A stretch of DNA of 64,000 nt from Nocardia niigatensis NBRC 100131 (GTDB lineage: Bacteria > Actinomycetota > Actinomycetes > Mycobacteriales > Mycobacteriaceae). Both the position numbers and the translations under genes were made by a program. Each line of letters opens with the position of its first letter. Position 1 is the stretch's first letter. Positions 1 through 8,148 of this stretch are shown one piece after another. Under the pieces are notes generated by a model that was given only the letters and a program-made list of their open reading frames with translations, had not been told where the DNA came from and made no database searches. Location: the NCBI RefSeq assembly GCF_000308655.1, contig NZ_BAGC01000040.1:372001-436000 (forward strand). The letters run 5' to 3'.

Positions 1-2
1 GC

Positions 3-1190
3 GGGATGCGCTGGGTCGCACAGCACATCGCGAGTGACTACGACCCGCCACGACGGTTCAGCGACGAGGCCGTCGGCGGCAATGCGTCGGAGATGGTCTC
101 GAACCTGTTGCCGTGGAAACACACTCACAGCTTCGAGGCAGTCGACGAACGACACACCCGCGTGCTCGACCGGGTCGACACACCCGTGCCCGCCGCCGCG
201 CTGCAATCGATGTTCGCCTATCGATCCCGGCAGCTGGCGGGCGATCTCGACGCGCATCGGCGGGCTGCCGGGCGTTGCCCGGCGAGAATCGCGGTGACCG
301 GCGCCTCCGGCCTGGTCGGATCCGCGCTCACCGCATTCCTGACCACCGGCGGCCATGCGGTGATCCGATTGGTTCGGCGGCCGCCCACCGTTCCCGATGA
401 GCGGCAGTGGAATCCGGCCGAGCCGGCCAGCGACCTCTTGGCCGATATCGATGCCGTCATCCACCTCGCGGGCGCGTCGATCGCGGGGCGCTTCACCTCG
501 GCACACAAGCACGACATCCGCGACAGCCGAATCGAACCGACACGCCGCCTCGCCGACCTGGCGGCGCGATCAGGTGTCCGAGTTTTCCTCAGCGCCTCCG
601 CGATCGGCTACTACGGAGCCGATCGCGGCGATGATCCGCTCACCGAAAACAGCTCCCGCGGAAGCGGTTTCCTGGCCGATGTCGTTGCGGATTGGGAGGA
701 CGCCGCGCTGGCGGCCGCGGACCGCGTCCGGGTGGCCACCATCCGCACCGGCATCGTCCAGTCGCCGCGCGGCGGCACGCTGCGCCTGCTCCGTCCGCTG
801 TTCTCGGCCGGCCTGGGCGGGCGAATGGGAGACGGACGGCAATGGCTGTCGTGGATAGGGATCGACGATCTGGTCGACGTCTATCACCGGGCGCTGTGGG
901 ACGAAACGCTCTCCGGTCCCATCAACGCCGTAGCACCGGACCCCGTCCGGAACAGCGACTACACGGCGGCACTGGCGCGGGTATTGCACCGCCCCGCGCT
1001 CGTCCCGATCCCGGGATTCGGGCCGCGACTACTGCTCGGCGCCGAGGGCGCCCGCGAGCTGGCGTCCGCCAGCCAACGGGTCATCCCCGACCGGCTGACC
1101 GCCGCCGGACACCGATTCCGCACACCTGAGCTGGAATTCGCGCTTCGCCATGTCCTCGGCCGAACCCTCGCCCGCGACCTCCCGAACTGA
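3..1190 (+). CDS. TIGR01777-type NAD(P)-binding epimerase with N-terminal SRPBCC remnant, 5' partial
   Basis: The frame is already open at the window edge, so the true start lies upstream. The first 90 or so residues resemble the end of an SRPBCC (cyclase/dehydrase-like) domain. From about residue 93 a Rossmann fold begins with the dinucleotide motif TGASGLVGSAL, followed by an SDR-type segment containing SASAIGYYG. The tail (residues 345-390, SASQRVIPDRLTAAGHRF) matches the DUF1731 segment typical of TIGR01777 epimerases. The substrate is unknown; family members are often called SulA-like epimerases without biochemical support. The SRPBCC-SDR fusion is common in actinobacteria. The gene stands alone, and a 180-bp gap separates it from the convergent DUF3039 gene. 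Confidence 0.85.
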   Translation, partial: GMRWVAQHIASDYDPPRRFSDEAVGGNASEMVSNLLPWKHTHSFEAVDERHTRVLDRVDTPVPAAALQSMFAYRSRQLAGDLDAHRRAAGRCPARIAVTGASGLVGSALTAFLTTGGHAVIRLVRRPPTVPDERQWNPAEPASDLLADIDAVIHLAGASIAGRFTSAHKHDIRDSRIEPTRRLADLAARSGVRVFLSASAIGYYGADRGDDPLTENSSRGSGFLADVVADWEDAALAAADRVRVATIRTGIVQSPRGGTLRLLRPLFSAGLGGRMGDGRQWLSWIGIDDLVDVYHRALWDETLSGPINAVAPDPVRNSDYTAALARVLHRPALVPIPGFGPRLLLGAEGARELASASQRVIPDRLTAAGHRFRTPELEFALRHVLGRTLARDLPN

Positions 1191-1373
1191 CCGAGCACGG
1201 TCTTGGCTCTCGGCACCGGGCGCATCGACAGCCCAGAACCACCACATCCACCAGGCGTTCGCCGCACGGTGGCGGCGGACGGTTCAGCGGTCACAGGCTT
1301 GACAGACCCGGGCGGAGTTACACCGAAATGACACTTTCGACCTGGTCTACAACGCGCTGACCAGTGGAAACGG

Positions 1374-1619
1374 CTAGTCCTTCTTCATCATCTCGTAGAT
1401 CCGCTTACAGTCCGAGCAAACCGGGGAGCCGGGCTTCGGGGAGCGGGTCACCGGGAAGACCTCGCCGCACAGGGCCACCACGTGGGTGCCCATGACGGCG
1501 GACTCGGTGATCTTTTCCTTCTTGACGTAGTGGAAGACCTTGGGAGTGTCGTTGTCGGTCGACTCGTCGGTGGTCTCGTCCGGACGGACCAGGGTGTCTG
1601 CGCTCACGGGTTCAATCAT
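1374..1619 (-). CDS. DUF3039 family protein
   Basis: A small acidic-to-basic protein of 81 residues beginning MIEPVSADTL. I chose the ATG at 1619 because the upstream part of the open frame looks non-coding and Arg-rich. The conserved part includes KVFHYVKKEKI, then THVVALCGEVFPV and a C-terminal VCSDCKRIYEMM. The cysteines (VALCG and CSDC) suggest a small metal-binding or zinc-ribbon-like fold (inference). DUF3039 proteins are widespread in actinobacteria and have no assigned function. It converges on the epimerase gene and is divergent from the DUF3099 gene 68 bp away, so they may share a promoter region. Confidence 0.8.
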   Translation of the reverse strand: MIEPVSADTLVRPDETTDESTDNDTPKVFHYVKKEKITESAVMGTHVVALCGEVFPVTRSPKPGSPVCSDCKRIYEMMKKD

Positions 1620-1687
1620 GCCAGGTCGGCCTGCCGCGGGGCGGGGTGGCGTGTGCATCCGACGCGCGGTAGTGGAAGACTCGGGGT

Positions 1688-2128
1688 ATGCAGCGTGACG
1701 GCGAATCCCAGGCCGACGGCATGAGCGGTGAGGATCGCCCGGACGTCGAGTTCCACCCCGCCGGTGCCATCCCGAAACCACCGAGCCAATCCCAGGGCTA
1801 CTTCCCGGGCGAGGAGAAGCAGCACCCGGCGCTGATCACCGAGGCCGCGCCCTCGCTGGAGCAGCAGCATCGCGACCGGGTGCGGCGCTACCTCACCATC
1901 ATGTCGCTGCGCATCCCCTGCCTGATCGGCGCGGCCGTCGCGTACAGCGTGTGGCACAGCTGGTGGCTGGCGCTGCTCATCATCGGCGTCTCCATCCCGC
2001 TCCCCTGGATCGCGGTGCTCATCGCCAACGACCGCCCGCCCCGCACCAAGGACGAGCCCAGTCGCTGGGACGGACGAAGCGATCAGATCGCGCTGGAGTC
2101 GAACCCGCACAAGGCAATCGACGGCTGA
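1688..2128 (+). CDS. DUF3099 family membrane protein
   Basis: A 146-residue protein with a hydrophilic N-terminal half, then two closely spaced hydrophobic segments (about residues 75-91 and 94-112), and a polar C-terminal tail containing NDRPPRTKDE. This two-helix hairpin with the sequence ALITEAAPSLEQQHRDR ahead of it is typical of DUF3099. Function is unknown; membrane location is inferred from the hydrophobic segments. It is divergent from the DUF3039 gene. The start at 1688 is the first ATG, and an alternative ATG lies 11 codons downstream (MSGEDRP). Confidence 0.8.
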   Translation: MQRDGESQADGMSGEDRPDVEFHPAGAIPKPPSQSQGYFPGEEKQHPALITEAAPSLEQQHRDRVRRYLTIMSLRIPCLIGAAVAYSVWHSWWLALLIIGVSIPLPWIAVLIANDRPPRTKDEPSRWDGRSDQIALESNPHKAIDG

Positions 2129-2156
2129 ACCGCCGTTCCACCGCCGGCTCGTGGAA

Positions 2157-3569
2157 TCAGGCAGCCGAGGGGCGAATTCTCGCGGAGAGCAGGGCTGCCA
2201 GACCGCACAGTCCGCCCGCGATGAACCAGGCCATGGTGTAGTTGCCCTCCACATCGCGGATGACGCCCGCACCGAAGGCTGCCAGGGCCGCGCCGATCTG
2301 GTGCGAAGCGAACACCCAGCCGAAGGCGACAGGTCCGTCCGCGCCGAAGTGGGTGCGGCACAGGGCGACCGTGGGCGGCACGGTGGCGATCCAGTCGAGA
2401 CCGTAGAAGATGATGAACGCCCACATGCTCGGGTGCACGTCCGGTCCGAAGAGGATGGGCAGGCACAGCAGCGAGAGGCCGCGCAGCGAGTAGTAGGCGA
2501 CCAGCAGGTAGCGGGAGTCCAGGCGGTCGGTGAGCCAGCCCGAGGCGATGGTGCCGGCCACATCGAAGACGCCGACCAGGGCCAGCAGTCCGGCCGCGGT
2601 GGTGGCGGGCATCCCGTGATCGTGGGCGGCGCTGACGAAATGCGTGCCGATCAAGCCGTTGGTGGAGGCCCCGCAGATGGCGAAACCGCCGGCCAGCAGC
2701 CAGAAGACGGGCTTGCGGACAATGCTCGCCAGCACCGTCACCGCGCGGGCCGCGCCGCCGGGCGCCGCGGTGCGCAGCCCGACCTCACTGCCGGGTTCGG
2801 CGCCGTAGGCCCGCTCCCCGACATCGCTGGGGAAGTCGCGGATGAACAGCAGCACCAGCGGCACCACCGCCAGCGCTGTCGCCGACACCACGAGAGTCGG
2901 TGTGCGCCAGCCGTAATCGCGGGCCAGGCTCGCGATCACGGGCAGGAACACCAGCTGACCGGTGGCGCCCGCGGCGGTGAGCACCCCGGTGACGAGCCCG
3001 CGCTGCTTCACGAACCACCGACCGGTGATGGTGGCCACGAACGGCATGGACATCGAGCCCACGCCGACGCCGACCAGCAGCCCCCAGGTCGCCATGAGCT
3101 GCCACGGCTGCGTCATGAAGACGGTCAGCCCGCTGCCCGCCGCGATCAGGACCAGCGCGCACGCCACCACCCGGCGAATGCCGAAACGATCCATCAGCGC
3201 CGCCGCGAACGGCGAGATCAGGCCGTAGAGCAGCACATTGACCGACACCGCCGCGCCGATGGTGCCGTGTGACCAGCCGAACTCCTCGTGCAGCGGATCC
3301 ATCAGCACGCCGGGCACCGAGCGGAAGCCGGCCGCGCCGAGCAGGGCGATGAAACCCACCACCGCCACGATCCAGGCCGGATGCAGTCCGGAACGCACAC
3401 GCGGAGGCTGCGTCGAACCGCTCGCCGCGGAGGGTTCCGGATCGGTGGTGCGGGCCGCACCCAATGGGGTTGCGCCACCCGGTGATTCCCGGTCGAGATC
3501 GTCGGTCAGTTCGCTCACCGATCGAGCGTGACCGAAAAGCTCTTTCGCGACGAGTGGCCAGAATGCCAC
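2157..3569 (-). CDS. Major facilitator superfamily transporter
   Basis: A polytopic protein of about 470 residues with a long polar N-terminal extension (about 65 residues) before the first membrane helix. The sequence has the hydrophobic periodicity of a 12-helix MFS carrier and conserved loop features such as ALMDRFGIRRVVA and ASGWLTDRLDSRYLL (the two-half DRxGRR-type loops). It most resembles the oxalate/formate and monocarboxylate-like MFS groups, but the substrate cannot be read from sequence. The start used is a GTG at 3569; a later start is possible because the N-terminus is poorly conserved. It is divergent from the GlxA-type regulator at 3606, which may control it. Confidence 0.85.
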   Translation of the reverse strand: MAFWPLVAKELFGHARSVSELTDDLDRESPGGATPLGAARTTDPEPSAASGSTQPPRVRSGLHPAWIVAVVGFIALLGAAGFRSVPGVLMDPLHEEFGWSHGTIGAAVSVNVLLYGLISPFAAALMDRFGIRRVVACALVLIAAGSGLTVFMTQPWQLMATWGLLVGVGVGSMSMPFVATITGRWFVKQRGLVTGVLTAAGATGQLVFLPVIASLARDYGWRTPTLVVSATALAVVPLVLLFIRDFPSDVGERAYGAEPGSEVGLRTAAPGGAARAVTVLASIVRKPVFWLLAGGFAICGASTNGLIGTHFVSAAHDHGMPATTAAGLLALVGVFDVAGTIASGWLTDRLDSRYLLVAYYSLRGLSLLCLPILFGPDVHPSMWAFIIFYGLDWIATVPPTVALCRTHFGADGPVAFGWVFASHQIGAALAAFGAGVIRDVEGNYTMAWFIAGGLCGLAALLSARIRPSAA

Positions 3570-3605
3570 AATGCGTCAAGATCCAGCCATCGCGAGAGGA
3601 GCATC

Positions 3606-4589
3606 GTGCCGACACCCCACCTGGTGGCCGTCCTCGTCCTGGAACCGACCGTCGGCTTCGACATGTCGATCCCGCCCGTCGTGCTCGGCGCCGCCGTCGA
3701 CGAGAACGGAAACCAGCTCTACGAGGTGCACACCTGCGGCATCGGCACCGGCGGGGTCGCCGCGACCGGCGGCTACACCGTGATCCCGGAGTTCGGCCCC
3801 GAACTGCTGGCCCGCGCCGACACCGTGATCGTGCCCGGCACCCGCATCACCGAGCCGCGTCAGGAGGGCACGCTGCCGCCCCGGGTGGCCGCGGCGCTGG
3901 CCACCATCCGCCCGGATGCGCGCATCGTCTCCATCTGCACCGGCGCCTTCGTCCTGGGCGCGGCGGGCATCCTCGACGGCCGCCGCGCCACCACCCACTG
4001 GCAGTTCGCCGACCGGTTCCGCGCCCTCTACCCGGAGGTCCTGCTCGACGAGAACCTGCTGTTCGTGCAGGACGGAAACGTCTGGTCCTCAGCGGGATTG
4101 GCGGCCGGCATCGACCTGTGCCTGGATCTGATCCGCACCGATCACGGCAGCGCCGCCGCCAATGGCGCGGCCCGCTACTGCGTGGTGCCGCCGTGGCGTG
4201 ACGGCGGCCAGTCGCAGTTCATCGAGCGGCAGGTCCCGGAGTCGGGCAGTGAGGGGACCGCGCCGACCCGCCGCTGGGCGCTGGACCATCTGGAACGGGA
4301 GCTGGACCTCAACTCCCTTGCCGCGCATGCTCATATGAGCGTGCGCACCTTCACCCGCCGGTTCAAGGCCGAGACCGGGATGGCGCCCGGCGCGTGGATC
4401 CTGCGGCAGCGCATCCGCCATTCCCGGCACCTGCTCGAGACCACCGACCTGACCGTCGACGAGGTCGCGCGCAGCGCGGGCATGGGCACCGCGGCCTCGC
4501 TGCGCCACCACATGCGCCTGGAGCTGGGCGTGCCACCGCTGGCCTACCGCAAGACCTTCCGCAAGCGCGAAACCCTGGAGACAGCATGA
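3606..4589 (+). CDS. GlxA-family AraC-type transcriptional regulator
   Basis: A 327-residue regulator with an N-terminal DJ-1/PfpI-like (class I amidotransferase-like) domain, including the segment SICTGAFVLGAAGILDG that carries the nucleophile-elbow cysteine, and a C-terminal double helix-turn-helix of the AraC type (HAHMSVRTFTRRFKAETG, then VDEVARSAGMGTAASLRHHM). I chose the GTG at 3606 because a good ribosome binding site (GAGAGGA, 3594-3600) precedes it. It is divergent from the MFS gene. Its stop overlaps the ATG of the next gene in an ATGA arrangement, so it was probably co-translated with the VOC gene. Confidence 0.88.
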   Translation: MPTPHLVAVLVLEPTVGFDMSIPPVVLGAAVDENGNQLYEVHTCGIGTGGVAATGGYTVIPEFGPELLARADTVIVPGTRITEPRQEGTLPPRVAAALATIRPDARIVSICTGAFVLGAAGILDGRRATTHWQFADRFRALYPEVLLDENLLFVQDGNVWSSAGLAAGIDLCLDLIRTDHGSAAANGAARYCVVPPWRDGGQSQFIERQVPESGSEGTAPTRRWALDHLERELDLNSLAAHAHMSVRTFTRRFKAETGMAPGAWILRQRIRHSRHLLETTDLTVDEVARSAGMGTAASLRHHMRLELGVPPLAYRKTFRKRETLETA

Positions 4590-5328
4590 CGATTCGCTGG
4601 GTGTGGGCCTTCCTGGACCGCCCCGCCGCACACTTCGACGACTGCGCCCGCTTCTGGACCACGGTCACCGGCACCGAGCTCTCCGCCCCGCGCGGCGAAC
4701 ACGACGATTCGTCACGCTGCTCCCGGATTCCGGCGCCGCGACGGTCAAGATGCAGTCGATCGACGGGCCGGCGCGCGTGCACCTGGACCTCGACGTCGAC
4801 GATGTCGACGCGGCCACCGAGCGCGCCCAGCGGCTGGGCGCCACCCTCGCCGCGGACTACATCCTCACCTCGCGCATCGGCTACGCCGTCCTGCGCTCCC
4901 CCGCCGGAATGCCGTTCTGCTTCACGCCTTTCCGCGATTCCGCGGGCCCGCTCACCCCGACCGTGACCGGCCCGGCCGGCGACCGCACCCGCCTCGATCA
5001 GATCTGCCTCGACATCGGCGCGAGCGACTTCGACATCGAGGCCCGCTTCTGGACCGACCTGACCGCATGGTCGTGGCGGCCCAGCACGCTGCCGGAATTC
5101 GCCCGCCTCTCGGCGCGGCCGGGCATCCCCCTCGACTTCCTGCTGCAACGCCTCGGCGACGACCGGCCCACGTCGGCGCACCCGGACATCGCCTGCACCG
5201 ATATCGAAGCCACGGCCGCCTGGCACGAGCAGTTGGGCGCACGCCGCGTCGAAATCGGCAAGCACTGGATCGTCATGGCCGACCCCGCGGGCCAGTCCTA
5301 CTGCCTCACCGGCCGCCTGCCCGCCTGA
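4586..5328 (+). pseudogene. VOC/glyoxalase-like protein, two domains, broken by a frameshift
   Basis: The ATG at 4586 overlaps the stop of the upstream regulator (ATGA). This frame reads MTIRWVWAFLDRP and continues well as a VOC domain to about position 4705 (TELSAPRGEHD), then turns into Arg/Ser-rich nonsense. The homologous reading continues in another frame from about 4708 (FVTLLPDSG) to the stop at 5328, covering the rest of domain one and a second VOC domain (LDQICLDIG onward). A single missing base between about 4700 and 4712 explains it. Intact, the product would be about 247 residues, similar to two-domain VOC proteins. It may be a true pseudogene or an assembly error. Confidence 0.75.
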
Positions 5329-5375
5329 ACCGATTCCCCTCGGCCCGAACCGATTCCGGCCCGCACACGCGGCAA

Positions 5376-5405
5376 CGCCCCTGAAACCCGGAGGTTTCAG
5401 GGGCG
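5376..5405. terminator. Bidirectional hairpin terminator
   Basis: A perfect 13-bp inverted repeat (CGCCCCTGAAACC paired with GGTTTCAGGGGCG) with a 4-base loop sits between the convergent VOC gene and the end of the F0 cluster. It lies about 15 bases past the final stop of the F0 cluster, so that transcript appears to end here without F1 genes. Confidence 0.75.
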
Positions 5406-5419
5406 TGCCTTGCCCGGGC

Positions 5420-5995
5420 TTATTTCCGCTCGGTTTGCGGCTGGCGGCGGGCCGCCTCGCCGGAGTTGGCCAGCGCCTCGAGGTCCTCGAGGAACTTCTC
5501 GATACTCTCGGCGCGCGCCTGCGGCGAGCCGATCTGCTCGCGCACCTTCTCCTCGGTGAGTGCGAGCATGGCGGCGGCCAGATCCTGTTCCAGGTCGCGG
5601 ATCATCTGCCTGCGGTACTGCAGGATCTGATCACGGCCTTGCTTGCGCACTCGTTCCACCTCGGCCGCGGCGGCCTCGCGCATCTGGAGAATGATGCGGT
5701 CGGCGTCGGCCCGGGCCTCTTCGCGCATGCGATCGAGTTCGGCCTGCGCCTCGGCGACGGCATTGTCGTAGGCGGCCTTGGCGGTGGCCAAGCGCTCCGC
5801 CGCCGCCTCGCTCTCCTCGAGTTGCCGCCGAATCTGGTCCTGCGCGTTGTTCATGATTCTCCTCACCGGTGGCACCACGTATTTCATGACGAACCACACG
5901 ATGACAGCGAAGCCGAACAGCTGGCTGAAGAAGACGGGCCAATCGAAGGTGATGTTGTAAATACCCTCGGCGAGATGGGTATCGGTGAGGATCAT
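5420..5995 (-). CDS. F0 ATP synthase second b-type subunit (b'), lacking a delta domain
   Basis: A 191-residue protein with one N-terminal membrane helix (about residues 21-43, PVFFSQLFGFAVIVWFVMKY) and a long charged coiled-coil (about 50-165). It is the peripheral-stalk b type. It resembles the N-terminal half of the mycobacterial AtpH b-delta fusion (opening FGQLFGFAVIV-like), but ends soon after IEKFLEDLEALA, which is about where the mycobacterial proteins continue into the delta domain. It overlaps the upstream b gene by an ATGA and is followed directly by a terminator. No alpha, beta, gamma, delta or epsilon gene follows. The comparison with AtpH is from memory of the family. Confidence 0.82.
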   Translation of the reverse strand: MILTDTHLAEGIYNITFDWPVFFSQLFGFAVIVWFVMKYVVPPVRRIMNNAQDQIRRQLEESEAAAERLATAKAAYDNAVAEAQAELDRMREEARADADRIILQMREAAAAEVERVRKQGRDQILQYRRQMIRDLEQDLAAAMLALTEEKVREQIGSPQARAESIEKFLEDLEALANSGEAARRQPQTERK

Positions 5996-6498
5996 GCAGA
6001 CCCCCGTCCTCTCTGCTGGCCCGCGCTGGTCCGGGCACGATCGTTCCCACCCAGGACCCGGCCGGCCAGGTCCTGAGCGAGTGGTTCGACGGCTTCGCGT
6101 AGTTCGGCGGCGACCTGGTCGGCCTCGGCGCGGAGGTGCGCCGTGGACTCGGCCACGATCTGGTCGGCCTCTTTCTGTGCCTCGCCGCGCATTTCATCGA
6201 GAATCGCGCGCCCTTGGGCCCGGGCCTGGTTGCGGATGTCGGCCGCTTCCGTACGGGCTTTCTCGAGCGCGGACTCGTAGCGCGCCTCGGCTTCGGCGAA
6301 GGTTTCGCTGGCTTCCTTGGCGGTCGCCGTCGTGACCTCGACACGTGCCTCCCGCTCCGCCAACACTTTTCGTATCGGCGGAACCACGAAGAACCAGATG
6401 ACTCCGAGCACGATCAGGAAGATCAATAACTCAGCGAAGAAGGTGCCGTTGGGAACCAGGAAGTTCCCCGCGGCCTCCACATCCGTTCTGGGAGACAT
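5992..6498 (-). CDS. atpF: F0 ATP synthase subunit b
   Basis: A 168-residue protein with one N-terminal membrane helix (about residues 20-41, FFAELLIFLIVLGVIWFFV) followed by an Ala/Glu/Arg-rich coiled-coil. The sequence VVPPIRKVLAEREARV after the helix is typical of b subunits. It forms the peripheral stalk that holds F1 to subunit a. The C-terminus (LAGRVLGGNDRARTS) still has the usual b-subunit end. It lies 8 bases after atpE and overlaps the b' gene by 4 bases, so the cluster is transcribed as one unit. Confidence 0.88.
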   Translation of the reverse strand: MSPRTDVEAAGNFLVPNGTFFAELLIFLIVLGVIWFFVVPPIRKVLAEREARVEVTTATAKEASETFAEAEARYESALEKARTEAADIRNQARAQGRAILDEMRGEAQKEADQIVAESTAHLRAEADQVAAELREAVEPLAQDLAGRVLGGNDRARTSAGQQRGRGSA

Positions 6499-6506
6499 GA
6501 TGACGT

Positions 6507-6767
<261 letters not shown>

Positions 6768-6813
6768 TCACTTCCTTTGACAAAGGGTTACTGCGCTGAA
6801 CGACTGAAGCCGC

Positions 6814-7608
6814 TCAGTGGTTTTCACTCTCCAGCGACATCGACTGGCTGAAGTAGAGGATGGTCAGCAGGGCGAAGATGAATGCCTGAATGGCTCCGAC
6901 GAAGAGGTCGAAGAGTTTCCAGACGGCATTCGGACCCCAGCTGATCCAGAACGGGAACAAGGTGATCACCGAAACCATCACGCCGCCCGCAAACATGTTG
7001 CCGAAAAGTCGCAAGGAGAGCGACAGCGGTTTGGCGATTTCCTCGACCACATTGATGAAAACCATGGGGCCCCAGCCGGTGTGACCCTTCAGCAACTGCT
7101 TCACGTGCCCGCCCGGGCCGCGCCGCCACGCGCCTGCCGCGTGATAGAGCAGGAACACGAACAGCGCCAGCGAGAGCGTGAAATTGAAATCGGACGCCGG
7201 CGGCGCGATCAATTCCCCCGAACCGTACTGAACAGGCAAGACGGACAACCAGTTCGACAACAGGATGAAGGTGAACAGCGTGACCGCCAGCGGCAGCACG
7301 AACGGCGCGACCTTCATGCCGATGGCCGTCTCGACCTGACTGCGCATCTGGACCGTGATGGTCTCGAAGAACAGCTGCACGCCGTTGGGCACCCCGGAGG
7401 TGATCTTCACGCGCAGATAGAAGGCCAGGCCCAGCACGATCAGCGCGGCCACCCCGGTGGACACGATGGTGTCCACGTTGAAGGTCATGCCCAGCAGGTG
7501 CGCCTGGGCGTGGTCGCCGACATGGATCTTGGACTCCCCCGAGGAGTCTTCGGCGGCCAGCAGCGCCGGCGCCGACGAATGGGCGAGGAAAGCGACGGGA
7601 ATGCTCAT
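6814..7608 (-). CDS. atpB: F0 ATP synthase subunit a
   Basis: A 264-residue polytopic membrane protein. The essential arginine of the proton channel is present at about residue 200 in [16 protein letters not shown], and the preceding [11 protein letters not shown] segment is also typical. The length is normal for subunit a. It should form the half-channels at the interface with the c ring. Its ATG overlaps the stop of the AtpI-like gene (ATGA), and atpE follows after 49 bases. All residues expected for proton translocation appear intact. Confidence 0.93.
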   Translation of the reverse strand: MSIPVAFLAHSSAPALLAAEDSSGESKIHVGDHAQAHLLGMTFNVDTIVSTGVAALIVLGLAFYLRVKITSGVPNGVQLFFETITVQMRSQVETAIGMKVAPFVLPLAVTLFTFILLSNWLSVLPVQYGSGELIAPPASDFNFTLSLALFVFLLYHAAGAWRRGPGGHVKQLLKGHTGWGPMVFINVVEEIAKPLSLSLRLFGNMFAGGVMVSVITLFPFWISWGPNAVWKLFDLFVGAIQAFIFALLTILYFSQSMSLESENH

Positions 7609-7985
7609 GACTGCTGTCGAAGCCCTTTCACCTCGGGCAGAGCGGTATGGAGAACCAGAATCAGCTGAAAGGCCGCCAGCCCGAAGAAGATTCCGACGCC
7701 GTAGGGGCGAGTCAGGAATGCCACCACAATGGACAGCGCGGTCAGAATGAGCAACCGCGATGCCGAGGACAGCGCCAATTTCTGTTTGCTGGGTGTTTCC
7801 GCGTCGGTGATACGAACGATGGACATCCAGGTAAGCCGGGCGTTCACCCAGCCGAGCGTCAGACCGGTGGCCATGAAAACACCCAGCAACAATCGATCGA
7901 ACACCCCTGTGACCATCAATGCCAGTATGCCGAAAGCGATTGCAATAGCACTCGCTCTACGCATCCGGAGCCTGTTGAGGTCCAA
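7605..7985 (-). CDS. AtpI-like ATP synthase accessory membrane protein
   Basis: A 126-residue membrane protein with about four hydrophobic segments, resembling the small AtpI-like protein that precedes atpB in mycobacteria. Shared segments include [14 protein letters not shown] and [19 protein letters not shown]. AtpI-type proteins help c-ring assembly or Mg transport (family knowledge). The open frame starts at a TTG at 7985; an ATG at 7964 (MRRASAIA) is an alternative start. It is the first gene of the F0 cluster, and an AT-rich promoter-like region lies upstream (7986-8148). Confidence 0.78.
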   Translation of the reverse strand: MDLNRLRMRRASAIAIAFGILALMVTGVFDRLLLGVFMATGLTLGWVNARLTWMSIVRITDAETPSKQKLALSSASRLLILTALSIVVAFLTRPYGVGIFFGLAAFQLILVLHTALPEVKGLRQQS

Positions 7986-8074
7986 TACGACACCGCCTCG
8001 CCGTCATCCCACCTCGCAGTGGGGCCGTGCATGATCAATAGCATACACAGCCCAACCTCGTTGCGTGGCAGTAT

Positions 8075-8121
8075 TTTTGATCTTCAAAATGTTGATCTTG
8101 AAATTCTGAAACGCTTTTCAG
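8075..8121. promoter_or_regulatory. AT-rich intergenic region with two small palindromes
   Basis: The gap 7986-8148 is clearly AT-richer than its surroundings. It holds a perfect palindrome TTTTGA-TCT-TCAAAA (8075-8089) and a hairpin CTGAAA-CGCT-TTTCAG (8106-8121). The second could end the actP transcript. The first could belong to the promoter of the F0 cluster. The roles are inferred from position only. Confidence 0.4.
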
Positions 8122-8148
8122 CGAACTTTCCGCCACTTTATTCGGACA

